Shown here piece by piece: positions 14,797 to 23,054 of a DNA stretch of 64,000 bases (positions are counted from its first letter, which is position 1; each line of letters starts with the position of its first letter). The translations under genes and the position numbers were made by a program. The stretch covers positions 1 to 64,000 of the forward strand of contig NZ_LSAZ01000042.1 in the NCBI RefSeq assembly GCF_001584325.1, in the 5' to 3' direction. The stretch comes from Bacillus nakamurai (lineage in GTDB: Bacteria; Bacillota; Bacilli; Bacillales; Bacillaceae). The notes beneath the pieces are model-generated. The model was not told the origin of the DNA and did not search any database. It saw only the letters and a list, made by a program, of their open reading frames with translations.

Positions 14797-17082
14797 TTGA
14801 AATGCGCCCGACTGAATCACCGAACGATACATTTACATACATATTCTAGAGAACATTACCAATTCCTTTTTGAAGAAGCCCAAAAAGGCCATTTATTTTG
14901 CGCACATTGTGATAAACCTGTTATGATGCGGCTTACGATTTTAGAAGCGCCGGAATTTTATCATCGCCAAAAGGGTGATTTCACCGCCTGTGAAAAAGCC
15001 TGCGAGGAAATAGCGCCTCAGGCGGAGGAAGAAAAAGAAGAGTATAAGGAAGCCGGCATGTTCCGTCTGCCGAAAGGAAAAGCTATTTCAGCGGACCGCA
15101 AGCCGGTTCTCTCAGAATGGAAAAAACCGCAAAAATTGTCGGCCGCCGCGCCATTCTCTGTGAAAACGGAACCACCCGGCACTTCTCTGTTTCCTGATAT
15201 CAGTTTAAACCGGGAACAGCTGCAGGCGGTCACCGAAACAAATGGTCCTCTGCTAGTGCTGGCGGGCGCAGGGAGCGGAAAAACAAGGGTTTTGACCGCC
15301 CGCGCCGCTCATATGATTGAACATCTCGGCATTTCGCCTGAAAACATGCTGCTTGTGACCTTCACGACAAAAGCAGTTGCTGAAATGAAGGAACGGATGG
15401 CCAATGAGTACGGGCTTTCCACCGCCAAAGTCAACCGTCTTGTAACCGGAACATTCCACAGCTTCTTTTATAAAATTCTCTATCACTTTGATTCTTCCAA
15501 ATGGAATGGCAGCCAGCTCTTAAAAATGGAGTGGCAGAAAGAGCAATATTTAAAAAAAGCGCTCTATGAAGAAGATTTGGATGAAAAAGAGTTTCCTGTT
15601 GACCAAGCCCTGCAGCTGATCGGGTGCTGGAAAAACACGTATCTGTCTCATGAGCGCATTCCATTGGAGGACGAATGGGAGAAAAAAGTTTACAGGCTTT
15701 ATGAGCATTACGAACGGCAGAAGCAAGAGAAGAATCAATTTGATTTTGATGATATGGCCCAAGGCTGTTACGAACTGCTTCAAAGCCGGCCTGATATACT
15801 CGCGCAATATCAATCGAGATTTTCTTATATTTTGATTGATGAGTTTCAGGATATCAATCCGGTGCAGTATAAAATTATGCAAATGATTGCAAGTCCCGAA
15901 GACAACTTGTGCTGCGTCGGTGATGACGATCAATCCATCTATGCGTTCCGCGGCAGCAGCCCGTCGTTTATTCTGGATTTTCAAAAAGACTATCCCGCCG
16001 CGAAAACGATTTACTTAACAGCCAATTACCGCTCGACGCACCCGATCGTCTCAAGCGCTCACACTGTCGTAAAGAAAAATAAAAAACGGTATGCAAAAAC
16101 ACTTTCCGCCGTCCGGGATGGCCTGCATGAGCCAGTTATTTTTTATCCATACGATGAAGAAGAAGAAGCGACAATGATCGTATCTGATATAAAAGAAAAA
16201 ATCCAAAACGGAGCGAGCCCTGATGATTTTGCCGTCCTTTACCGGACGAACAGCGCCGGACGGGCGATATACGAAAGGCTGCATCAATCATCCATTCCTT
16301 ATCATGCGGATCGCGGCGTGCAGACCTTTTACAGCAGAAGAATCGTCCGGCAGATTCTCGCCTACTTATACGCGAGTCAAAATGAGGATGATTCGGAAGC
16401 AGTGAAAGATTTGCTGCCTGCCCTGTTCTTGAAGCAGTCCGCCTTGCAAACAGCAAAGGCGCTGTCCATAACAGAAGACTGCACCATGATAAAAGCGCTG
16501 ACAAAGCTTCCCGGCCTGAAGCCCTTCCAGCTCAATAAAATAAAGCAAATCGTGCCGTTTTTCGCAAGCATCCGCACGATGAAGCCTGTTGAAGCCATTA
16601 CCTTTGCAGAAAGCAAAATGGGCTTTTCCGAGTATATAAAAAAACGGGGAAATGAAGGAAACAAGCTTGAAAAAGGCTCTGATGACCTGCGGGATGTCAA
16701 GGTTGCCGCCAAAAAGTTTAAGACCATTCCCGATTTTCTTGCCCATGTCGACCATATGCGCGCCGCCGAAAATGTAAAAACAGACGAAAACGGCGTCGAA
16801 CTGATGACGATTCACCGCTCTAAAGGGCTCGAATTCAATACGGTCTATATTTTAGGCGCTGCGGACGGCTCGATCCCCCATGATTTTGCGCTCGAAACAG
16901 CGAGAAAGGGAGACAGCGCTCCGCTCGAAGAAGAGAGACGGCTTCTGTACGTGGCCATGACAAGAGCCATGCAGCATCTATATGTATCAAGTCCGGCAAA
17001 CAGACGGGGAAAAACAGCCCGCAGCTCAAGGTTTCTCGAACCTCTTCTACAGTTAAACAGACGGACTGCACTCAACATATAA
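14797..17082 (+). CDS. yjcD: YjcD, UvrD/PcrA-like superfamily 1 DNA helicase
   Basis: 761 residues. An N-terminal Cys-rich part (CAHC at 35-38, with further Cys at about 65 and 69) may bind zinc. The SF1A helicase core follows: Q-motif near 139 (LNREQLQAV), Walker A AGAGSGKTR at 156-164, motif II ILIDEFQD, motif III GDDDQSIYAFRG, motif V MTIHRSKGLEF and motif VI LLYVAMTRA. It is likely a DNA repair or recombination helicase. TTG start at 14797 behind GGGAGG. The 3' side has its own terminator. Confidence 0.9.
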   Translation: MKCARLNHRTIHLHTYSREHYQFLFEEAQKGHLFCAHCDKPVMMRLTILEAPEFYHRQKGDFTACEKACEEIAPQAEEEKEEYKEAGMFRLPKGKAISADRKPVLSEWKKPQKLSAAAPFSVKTEPPGTSLFPDISLNREQLQAVTETNGPLLVLAGAGSGKTRVLTARAAHMIEHLGISPENMLLVTFTTKAVAEMKERMANEYGLSTAKVNRLVTGTFHSFFYKILYHFDSSKWNGSQLLKMEWQKEQYLKKALYEEDLDEKEFPVDQALQLIGCWKNTYLSHERIPLEDEWEKKVYRLYEHYERQKQEKNQFDFDDMAQGCYELLQSRPDILAQYQSRFSYILIDEFQDINPVQYKIMQMIASPEDNLCCVGDDDQSIYAFRGSSPSFILDFQKDYPAAKTIYLTANYRSTHPIVSSAHTVVKKNKKRYAKTLSAVRDGLHEPVIFYPYDEEEEATMIVSDIKEKIQNGASPDDFAVLYRTNSAGRAIYERLHQSSIPYHADRGVQTFYSRRIVRQILAYLYASQNEDDSEAVKDLLPALFLKQSALQTAKALSITEDCTMIKALTKLPGLKPFQLNKIKQIVPFFASIRTMKPVEAITFAESKMGFSEYIKKRGNEGNKLEKGSDDLRDVKVAAKKFKTIPDFLAHVDHMRAAENVKTDENGVELMTIHRSKGLEFNTVYILGAADGSIPHDFALETARKGDSAPLEEERRLLYVAMTRAMQHLYVSSPANRRGKTARSSRFLEPLLQLNRRTALNI

Positions 17083-17115
17083 ACAGCCCGGCAGATATCT
17101 GCCGGGTTTTTTTCA
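17083..17115 (+). terminator. terminator of yjcD
   Basis: AGCCCGGCAGA-tat-CTGCCGGGTTTTTTT. Confidence 0.85.
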
Positions 17116-17160
17116 AATAAAAAGGCCTACCGCAGCAAAAACAGCAAGGCCGGCTGACAC

Positions 17161-17412
17161 CTATTTATTGTTCATCATTTTAGAAATGGTGCCAAAATCG
17201 AGCTTCTCTTTTCCGCTTGTAATAGATTGAACGATTTTGTCTTCTAATTCTTTCGGAACACGTTTGTTTGCCAGCTCCGACACCTTCTGAATGACGCCTC
17301 TCACCGTATTTTCATCTTTGAAATTGGCATTTTGCAAGCTTCCAGCGAGATTCATGACATCCTTCATATTGACGCCTGTTTTCTTCTCAATATTTTTGAA
17401 AAATTGATTATC
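17161..17412 (-). CDS. spoVIF: SpoVIF, sporulation-specific regulator of coat genes
   Basis: A protein of about 84 residues (MDNQFFKNIEKKTGVNMKDV ... KLDFGTISKMMNNK) matching SpoVIF (YjcC), needed for assembly of the GerE-dependent spore coat in the mother cell. It has no enzyme motif and is helical throughout. The start ATG is preceded by AAAAGGAGGAAAAAC. It lies in a cluster of minus-strand sporulation genes (yjcZ, yjcB, yjcA) beside the cot operons. I give the stop-to-start span from the clear start codon. Confidence 0.88.
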   Translation of the reverse strand, partial: DNQFFKNIEKKTGVNMKDVMNLAGSLQNANFKDENTVRGVIQKVSELANKRVPKELEDKIVQSITSGKEKLDFGTISKMMNNK

Positions 17413-17582
17413 CATGTTTTTCCTCCTTTTGTGGAGTAATACGATATTGTATGAACACAGGCCGGATCATGTGCTCAGAGGACACAAAAAAAATTCCGAT
17501 CTCCCGCTTTATACTCCGTTAGCATCAGGCAAGCACAGGGCTTGAAGCCCCGCGCTTTTCCTGACTGCGTCTTGCTTAACGA

Positions 17583-17747
17583 TTAACCAAAGAAGGACGC
17601 ACCGACAATGATCAGAAGGATGAACAATACGACAACAAGAACAAAACATCCGCATCCGCCTCCTGAATAGCCGCCGCCATAGCCGCCACAGCCGCCGTAG
17701 CCGCCGTAGCCGCCGTAGCCGCCGAATCCGCCATAACCGAATCCCAT
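17583..17747 (-). CDS. yjcZ: YjcZ-family small sporulation membrane protein
   Basis: 54 residues. A Gly/Tyr repeat region (GYGGYGG units encoded by 9-nt repeats, about residues 2-28) is followed by a short Cys-containing segment and a C-terminal membrane helix (FVLVVVLFILLIIVGASF), the diagnostic YjcZ tail. The ATG at 17747 follows AAAGGAGGTGCTT. Proteins of this family are made late in sporulation. The repeats are DNA-level tandem repeats, so length may vary between strains. Confidence 0.88.
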   Translation of the reverse strand: MGFGYGGFGGYGGYGGYGGCGGYGGGYSGGGCGCFVLVVVLFILLIIVGASFFG

Positions 17748-17840
17748 ATATAAGCACCTCCTTTTCTCTCTATACTCTATGTCGGTGAAATCGTTTGGCT
17801 TGGATAAATGCATAGGGCCATTGCGGATTTCCTGCGATTT

Positions 17841-18038
17841 TTATTGGAGATGCTTATTTTTCTTCAGCTTTGATTCCGTTTCAGCGGCAAATGCATCTAT
17901 CCATTCTTCAAAGCGCAAACCTGCCTCATCAAATTCGGACAGCTGCTTTTCAATAGAAAGGGTATTACTGTCATGCACTCTTTGTTTTTGATTATGCGTC
18001 TGATATTTTTTGTTTATAAACAACTCAATGATGTTCAT
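17841..18038 (-). CDS. yjcB: small sporulation-cluster protein, probably YjcB
   Basis: 65 residues from an ATG behind GAGGGGGGATCAT. The sequence starts MNIIELFINKKYQTHNQKQR and has a helical acidic middle (FDEAGLRFEEWIDAF). Size and position between yjcZ and yjcA match YjcB of B. subtilis, but I am relying on position. No domain recognised. Confidence 0.65.
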   Translation of the reverse strand: MNIIELFINKKYQTHNQKQRVHDSNTLSIEKQLSEFDEAGLRFEEWIDAFAAETESKLKKNKHLQ

Positions 18039-18091
18039 ATGATCCCCCCTCCTATTGTCTATGCGGAAAAAATATAGGGGTTCTGAAAAAA

Positions 18092-18121
18092 CAAAAAAAC
18101 CGGAATCTCCGGTTTCTTTTA
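18092..18121 (-). terminator. terminator of the 39-aa protein gene
   Basis: Minus-strand AAACCGGAGATTCCGGTTT followed by TTTTG, a short strong hairpin just after the stop. Confidence 0.75.
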
Positions 18122-18125
18122 AAAA

Positions 18126-18245
18126 CTATCTCGGTTTTTTCTTTTGGCCGCACCCGCAGCCTTTCTTTTTAATTTTTTTTCCGTAAGGCTGCGGCTCAGA
18201 AGGTTTGTATGAAGAATTTTGGGAAGGTTTTTTTGATTGGCTCAT
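18126..18245 (-). CDS. 39-aa basic Cys-containing protein, probably spore-related
   Basis: A short gene with clear signals: ATG at 18245 behind GGAAGGATCACC, stop at 18126, terminator right behind. The product begins MSQSKKPSQNSSYKPSEPQP and ends with a very basic tail containing GCGCGQKKK. I do not recognise it. The small size, lysine/proline content, paired cysteines and the surrounding spore genes suggest a spore or coat protein, but that is context only. Confidence 0.6.
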   Translation of the reverse strand: MSQSKKPSQNSSYKPSEPQPYGKKIKKKGCGCGQKKKPR

Positions 18246-18321
18246 GGTGATCCTTCCTTTCCTTATGTCATATATGCTAGTTTATGCCGAAAGTGACGAT
18301 AAGTTGACTGGCGGAACTGCC

Positions 18322-18678
18322 TTATTCCGGAAGCAGTCGGGAAACCGCTGCTTCAATAATTCCCGCTGCGCCGGCGATTGCCAAAAGTAAAATCAGCCAT
18401 TGCGCTGCTTGCGGAACAACGATTTGCGCGGCAATCAAAAAGGCGGCGCACCATACGCCCGTACACCAGTAACAGCTGAGCAGTTCACCGATAAATGCCC
18501 TGAGACCCTTTCCTTTTATGACGATATAGGTTTCTGTTGAGCCGTCAGGACCGGTCTCCGTTTTTTCTTCGTGAAAAAGGCTCCTGAGCGGCGCCATAAT
18601 GGTGTCAAAAACAAAAAGCCTGGCCAACCGAAAAACAGCAAACGAAAGCAGAAAAAATGAAAGCCAATTGATAACCAC
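18322..18678 (-). CDS. yjcA: YjcA, DUF1360 membrane protein
   Basis: 118 residues with an N-terminal membrane segment, a hydrophilic loop (FHEEKTETGPDGSTE), then further hydrophobic segments. The motif LLSCYWCTGVWCA is the hallmark of DUF1360. B. subtilis YjcA is a sporulation-expressed protein of this family. It ends the minus-strand sporulation group and is divergent from cotV. Confidence 0.88.
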   Translation of the reverse strand: MVINWLSFFLLSFAVFRLARLFVFDTIMAPLRSLFHEEKTETGPDGSTETYIVIKGKGLRAFIGELLSCYWCTGVWCAAFLIAAQIVVPQAAQWLILLLAIAGAAGIIEAAVSRLLPE

Positions 18679-18849
18679 TGATTCACTCCTTTTTAAAACA
18701 TGACCTCTTTTACATATATGCGAAAACCCTGATCCTCATGAATCGCATCTTGTCCGGTAAAAAAATGGGTGTGGTTTAGTTGTTTTTCTTATTCCGCTCG
18801 GCGTTTCATTTGCATTATATAAAGTATGGATTAGAAAGGAGTGAAGATT

Positions 18850-19236
18850 ATGTCGTTTGAAGAAAAAGTTGAAACACTGCAGCCGCAAATATTCGAACAA
18901 TTATCCAGCGAATTCGAACAGCAAATCGAAGTGATTGATTGTGAAAATATCACAGTGGATACAACACATATAACGGCCGCTCTTTCTATACAAGCCTCAG
19001 TTACTACGGCGATTATCCTCGCGACACAGCTCATGGTCGCAGATCAAGACACAGCCGATCAAATGGTAACCGAACTGCTGATCCTGGATGATTGCCAGAT
19101 TAAAAAAAGAACAATCATTCAAGTCATTAACAGCCGCAATGTCAAAATCACACTGACAGCAGACGATATCATGGCCTTTGTACACATTTTACTTCAATTA
19201 TTAAATGTACTTTTCACCGAACTAGGCATCCTTTAA
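18850..19236 (+). CDS. cotV: spore coat protein CotV
   Basis: 128 residues, exactly the length of B. subtilis CotV, with the CotX/CotV domain ([18 protein letters not shown] ... [15 protein letters not shown]) shared with CotX. It is a structural protein of the insoluble fraction of the spore coat/crust. The ATG at 18850 has AAAGGAG eight bases upstream; an ATG nine bases earlier has no spacing to that site. First gene of cotV-cotW-cotX on the plus strand. Confidence 0.92.
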   Translation: MSFEEKVETLQPQIFEQLSSEFEQQIEVIDCENITVDTTHITAALSIQASVTTAIILATQLMVADQDTADQMVTELLILDDCQIKKRTIIQVINSRNVKITLTADDIMAFVHILLQLLNVLFTELGIL

Positions 19237-19276
19237 CCCTTTCTTTTCACAAACTTTAAAATTGAGGTGAGAACAA

Positions 19277-19591
19277 ATGTCAGATAACGAAAAATACAAA
19301 GAAGAGCTCGCAAAGCTTCCTGAAGTGGATCCGCTTTTAAAAGTGCTTGTCAGCAATGTCTTCAAAAAACACGGCGTGACAAAGGATAATTTACGGGAAA
19401 TACCTGATGAAGAAAAAGAAATGCTGATCGCATTAGTCAAAGACTTGCAGGCGAAATCTGAAGCTTTCCTTGAAAGCCAGAAACAGAAAAAAGAGCAGGA
19501 AAAAGCGCAAGAACAACAGCAAAATCCGAAAACCCGCAGAGAACAATTAATCGAACAGCTCCGGCAAAGACGCCAAAATCCTGGTCAATAA
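19277..19591 (+). CDS. cotW: spore coat protein CotW
   Basis: 104 residues, highly charged and helical ([21 protein letters not shown] ... [22 protein letters not shown]), with a Lys/Glu/Gln-rich C-terminal half. It matches CotW in size and place between cotV and cotX. ATG behind TGAGGTGAGA. Spore crust component that acts with CotX, CotV, CotY and CotZ. Confidence 0.9.
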   Translation: MSDNEKYKEELAKLPEVDPLLKVLVSNVFKKHGVTKDNLREIPDEEKEMLIALVKDLQAKSEAFLESQKQKKEQEKAQEQQQNPKTRREQLIEQLRQRRQNPGQ

Positions 19592-19682
19592 CTAAAAATA
19601 GTGATTTTTATCAGGATATATGCCTGAGTCAAAGTAAGGGACCCGCTCATTTAATAATAGTAAAAGAAAAGGAGGAATAGAT

Positions 19683-20177
19683 ATGGAAAGCAGACCTTAT
19701 TCTTGGGTTGCACTTGATCCTGAATGCGACCACCCGCGAGAAGAAAAAGAGGAAAGAAGATGCGATGTTTGCTGTAATGATAATGAGGGCGAATTTGCAG
19801 ACGATGCCTTTTTCGATCAAGATCTAGCTGCTGCAAATATTAAAAAACAGACTTCCGATGAAATAATTATCATCAGAGATTCCTGTGACATCATTATTTC
19901 ATCAACAGACACCCAATCATTAAATTCATATTTACAGTCTGTTAATACAGCATATATTAAGATTTTGTACTCATTAATTGATGATGAGGTCGTTGCTGAA
20001 CTAGTTGCCAAAGACCTATTACAACTGAACGCTAGCAAACAATCTAACCGTCAAAAAATACTCATCGAGAACTCGCGCAATGTAAATGTCAAAACAGAAG
20101 ATGCTGATGCAGCAACATTATCAACGTACGCCACCAACATGCTCTGGGCAACCATTAGTTATTCATTGCTTACCTAA
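19683..20177 (+). CDS. cotX: spore coat protein CotX
   Basis: 164 residues beginning MESRPYSWVALDPECDHP, nearly identical at the start to B. subtilis CotX. A short Cys-rich charged segment (about 20-40) is followed by two CotX repeats ending NRQKILIENSRNVNVKT. It is a little shorter than the 172-residue B. subtilis protein, mostly in the acidic linker. It is a major crust component. GGAGG precedes the ATG, and a terminator follows. Confidence 0.93.
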   Translation: MESRPYSWVALDPECDHPREEKEERRCDVCCNDNEGEFADDAFFDQDLAAANIKKQTSDEIIIIRDSCDIIISSTDTQSLNSYLQSVNTAYIKILYSLIDDEVVAELVAKDLLQLNASKQSNRQKILIENSRNVNVKTEDADAATLSTYATNMLWATISYSLLT

Positions 20178-20180
20178 ACT

Positions 20181-20216
20181 TTAAAGCAGAGCTAAAAAAC
20201 GCTCTGCTTTTTCTTA
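20181..20216 (+). terminator. terminator of cotVWX
   Basis: AAAGCAGAGC-taaaaaac-GCTCTGCTTTTTC. Confidence 0.85.
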
Positions 20217-20327
20217 TTTTCCCCGCATATGATGAATATATAGACGTTCACCCACACCAAGTGGGGCTCGCGTACATATGTTGTTAAAGACTAAAGTCAA
20301 ATACCCTAAAAGAAGGAGCTGAAATCC

Positions 20328-20810
20328 ATGAGCTGCGGAAAACACCATAGCCGAGATGAAAACTGTGTATGCGATGCAGTCGAGAAGATTTTAGCAGAGC
20401 AGGAGGCCGTTGAAGAACAGTGCCCGACCGGCTGCTATACGAATCTTTTGAGCCCGACGATTGCAGGTAAAGACACCATTCCGTTTCTCTTGTTTGATAA
20501 AAAAGGCGGATTGTTCTCCACATTCGGGAACGTGGGAGGATTTGCGGATGATAGCCAATGCTTTGAGTCCATTTTCTTCCGTGTAGAAAGACTGTGCGAT
20601 TGCTGCGCGACACTGTCTATATTGCGTCCTGTAGATGTGCATGGCGACACCCTCAGCGTCTGCCATCCTTGCGATCCGGATTTCTTCGGATTAGAAAAAA
20701 CAGATTTTTGCATTGAAGTTGATTTAAGCTGCTATTGCGCTATTCAATGCCTTTCACCGGAGCTTGTTAATCGGACTGCGCCGCACAAAGAGAAAAAGCA
20801 TCACGGATAG
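20328..20810 (+). CDS. cotY: spore coat protein CotY
   Basis: 160 residues, Cys-rich, CotY/CotZ family ([55 protein letters not shown]). Family members self-assemble into hexagonal disulfide-linked lattices that form the spore crust. ATG behind AGAAGGAGCTG. Paralogous to the next gene. Confidence 0.93.
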   Translation: MSCGKHHSRDENCVCDAVEKILAEQEAVEEQCPTGCYTNLLSPTIAGKDTIPFLLFDKKGGLFSTFGNVGGFADDSQCFESIFFRVERLCDCCATLSILRPVDVHGDTLSVCHPCDPDFFGLEKTDFCIEVDLSCYCAIQCLSPELVNRTAPHKEKKHHG

Positions 20811-20872
20811 TCATTGATTCGCATCTTTTCTAAGGAGAATCCCCTTCCAACCTTATATTACAGATGCAATCA

Positions 20873-20903
20873 TTCAGCCCGCCCGATTTCGGGCGGCTGA
20901 CTC
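20873..20903 (+). other. GC-rich hairpin between cotY and cotZ
   Basis: TCAGCCCGCCCGA-tt-TCGGGCGGCTGA folds into a strong hairpin within the 143-bp cotY-cotZ gap. It has no T tract, so it looks like an mRNA-stability or partial attenuation element rather than a normal terminator. Confidence 0.5.
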
Positions 20904-20953
20904 TCCAATTTCGTTGCCGGTTTCATTTAAAACGTTAAGGCAGGAGGGATATT

Positions 20954-21397
20954 ATGAGCCAGAAAACAACAAACTGTGTGCGTGAAGCAGTTGAAAACAT
21001 TGAAGACCTTCAAGATGCGGTTGAGGAAAATTGCCCGGCAGGCTGCTATTCTAATCTTTTATCTCCGGCTTATACATTAGGCAATACAGTGCCGTTTGTG
21101 CTATTCACTTCAAAATCAAAACCGTTCACCGCGTACGGAAATATCGGCGAGCTGGATAACGGCCCTTGCTTCAATACCGTTTTCTTCAGAGTTGAAAAAG
21201 TCTGTGACGGCTGTGCCACGTTAAGCCTGCTCATTGCATTTGATGAGCATAAACACATTCTTGATTTTACAGATAAGGATTCTGTCTGCGATGTGTTTCG
21301 TTTAGAAAAAACGCACTATTGTGTGGAGGTTGATCTTCATTGCTTCTGCGCTATCAATTGTTTGAATCCGAGACTGTTAAACCGCACACACTACTAA
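20954..21397 (+). CDS. cotZ: spore crust morphogenetic protein CotZ
   Basis: 147 residues, CotY/CotZ family, with conserved CPAGCYSNLLSPAYTLGNTVPF, FFRVEKVCDGCATLSLL and CVEVDLHCFCAINCLNPRLLNRT. B. subtilis CotZ (148 aa) is needed to anchor the crust. ATG behind GGCAGGAGGGATATT. A hairpin precedes it and a bidirectional terminator follows. Confidence 0.93.
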   Translation: MSQKTTNCVREAVENIEDLQDAVEENCPAGCYSNLLSPAYTLGNTVPFVLFTSKSKPFTAYGNIGELDNGPCFNTVFFRVEKVCDGCATLSLLIAFDEHKHILDFTDKDSVCDVFRLEKTHYCVEVDLHCFCAINCLNPRLLNRTHY

Positions 21398-21417
21398 GCG
21401 AAAAAACAGCATAAAAA

Positions 21418-21454
21418 TAAGCTGCCGAATGATGTTTTCAGGCAGCTTTTTGTT
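21418..21454. terminator. bidirectional terminator between cotZ and cotO
   Basis: AAGCTGCCGAA-tgatgtt-TTCAGGCAGCTTTTTG hairpin, with A-rich 5' flank and T-rich 3' flank. Confidence 0.8.
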
Positions 21455-21459
21455 TATGC

Positions 21460-22053
21460 TTAAAATCCGAGCGGATGCAGCGAGGTGATCTCGTCTATCG
21501 CGAGTGCTGCCGGCGCTCCGTTGCTTGTCGTCCGCAGGAAGATCGCATCATTTTTTCTTCCGACGATCACGCCTCTGTAGGTTTTCCCATTTGCTTCGAT
21601 CAGACAGAGCGCTCTCGGCATATTGTGCGGAAGCTTCGTTAAGAAATCGATTTTTTCAATAATGGACATTCTGCTCATCGGCTTTTTCACACGTTTCGGC
21701 GGCACTTTCTCTTCCGGTTCGGCATTGTGAACCGCTTCCGGTTCCTTTTCAGTCTCCGCAGGTTCAGAAACGTCCTGCATCCTGTGCTGTTCTTCCTGGC
21801 GGGCTGCGTCCTCTGACTGAGATTGCGGCGGCAACTGTTTGGCATGCTCCTCTTTTTCGGCCGGCTTGGCGGCGGCGGGCTGATCCGCCTGTTCTTCCGC
21901 GTGCTCAAGAGGTTCCGGCTTTTCTGGCGGCGGCTCAGGTGTTTTCCTTTTTTTGATTAATATGTCCTGCATGGAAGACTGCGTTTCCGCATAATCCGGC
22001 TGAACAATATACATGAGCGGTTTTTTATCCGCGTTTCTGTTTTTATTTAACAT
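21460..22053 (-). CDS. cotO: spore coat morphogenetic protein CotO
   Basis: 197 residues. An N-terminal motif (KPLMYIVQPDYAETQSSMQD) is followed by a long Pro/Glu/Lys-rich disordered region (about 35-125) and a folded C-terminal domain (MSRMSIIEKIDFLTKLP ... ALAIDEITSLHPLGF). This matches CotO (YjbX), a late coat-assembly protein, with a shorter linker than the B. subtilis protein. I set the start at the ATG 22053, because the first ATG (22059) lies within the spacing of GGAGGG. Confidence 0.88.
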   Translation of the reverse strand: MLNKNRNADKKPLMYIVQPDYAETQSSMQDILIKKRKTPEPPPEKPEPLEHAEEQADQPAAAKPAEKEEHAKQLPPQSQSEDAARQEEQHRMQDVSEPAETEKEPEAVHNAEPEEKVPPKRVKKPMSRMSIIEKIDFLTKLPHNMPRALCLIEANGKTYRGVIVGRKNDAIFLRTTSNGAPAALAIDEITSLHPLGF

Positions 22054-22116
22054 CTTCATCCCTCCGATTCTGTCATGTTTTATCTATATGACAGAATGAT
22101 AAAAATCAGAAGAAAT

Positions 22117-22145
22117 AAAAAAGCAATCCCTGTGCGGGACTGCTC
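22117..22145 (-). terminator. terminator of fabI
   Basis: Minus-strand AGCAGTCCC-gcaca-GGGATTGCTTTTTT. Confidence 0.8.
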
Positions 22146-22150
22146 GTCAA

Positions 22151-22927
22151 TTAACGTGCGGTAATATGGAAACCTGAATCAACGTGAAGGTTTTCGCCCG
22201 TGATGCCTCTCGATAAATCACTGAACAAGAAAGCGGCCGTATCGCCTACTTCCTCAGGCGTTGTCGTACGGCGCAGCGGCGCGCGCTCCTCGATGTCTTT
22301 CAGGATCGAGTTAAAGTCACTGATGCCTTTTGCAGACAGCGTGCGGATCGGGCCGGCAGAAATGCTGTTTACGCGGATATTTTCTTTTCCTAAGTCAGCA
22401 GCTAAATATTTTACGCTCGCATCAAGAGACGCTTTCGCAACGCCCATTACGTTATAGTTTGAAACAACGCGCTCTCCGCCGAGGTATGTCAATGTTACGA
22501 TGCTTCCGCCTTCAGTCATCATCGGACGCGCCGCTTTTGCGACGGCTGTCAGAGAATAAGAGCTGATGTTATGCGCCAGCAAGAAACCTTCACGGTTCGT
22601 ATTTAAGTATTCGCCGACAAGCTCTTCTTTGTTTGCAAACGCGATACAATGCGCAATGCCGTGGATGACGCCGACTTGTTCTTTAATGCTTGCAAAGCAA
22701 GTCTCAATCTCAGCATCATTTGTCACATCACACGGAAGGATGACAGAATCATTTCTTTCTAAAGTAGCTGCAAGCTCATGGACTGATTTTTCCAAGCGCT
22801 CTCCGGCATAAGTGAAAATGAGGCGTGCCCCTGCTTCGTGCAGCGAACGTGCGATTCCCCAAGCGATACTGCGTTTATTGGCAACTCCCATCACAACGAT
22901 GTTGCGGCCTTTAAGAGAAAAATTCAT
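22151..22927 (-). CDS. fabI: enoyl-[acyl-carrier-protein] reductase FabI
   Basis: 258 residues, short-chain dehydrogenase fold. NAD(P)H-binding GVANKRSIAWGIARSL is near residue 14, and the catalytic Tyr-(6)-Lys signature is in SNYNVMGVAKASLD. The C-terminal GENLHVDSGFHI is typical of bacterial FabI. It reduces enoyl-ACP in the last step of each elongation cycle. ATG behind AGGAGGCTTTATACAT. A FapR operator upstream links it to malonyl-CoA control, like fabHA-fabF at the other end of the window. Confidence 0.95.
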   Translation of the reverse strand: MNFSLKGRNIVVMGVANKRSIAWGIARSLHEAGARLIFTYAGERLEKSVHELAATLERNDSVILPCDVTNDAEIETCFASIKEQVGVIHGIAHCIAFANKEELVGEYLNTNREGFLLAHNISSYSLTAVAKAARPMMTEGGSIVTLTYLGGERVVSNYNVMGVAKASLDASVKYLAADLGKENIRVNSISAGPIRTLSAKGISDFNSILKDIEERAPLRRTTTPEEVGDTAAFLFSDLSRGITGENLHVDSGFHITAR

Positions 22928-22965
22928 ATGTATAAAGCCTCCTGTAATAGTCTAAAGACATAGTG

Positions 22966-22983
22966 TTAGTACCTGATCTTAAT
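22966..22983 (-). promoter_or_regulatory. FapR operator of fabI
   Basis: TTAGTACCTGATCTTAAT, an 18-bp near-palindrome matching the FapR consensus TTAGTACCTGATACTAAT at 16 positions. FapR releases it on binding malonyl-CoA. Confidence 0.9.
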
Positions 22984-23054
22984 TTTAATCATATCATAAC
23001 CTTGTCCAGAATAAAAGCACAGGAAAGGGACCGCAGCCATGAGCGGTCCCTTTT

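Noticed and set aside
15550-16815. Several long minus-strand open frames inside yjcD
   Set aside because: Shadows of a conserved helicase gene; none has start signals or a plausible protein.
17650-17745. Regularly repeated 9-bp units that resemble a short repeat array
   Set aside because: They are codon repeats for the Gly/Tyr region of YjcZ, not a CRISPR or satellite.
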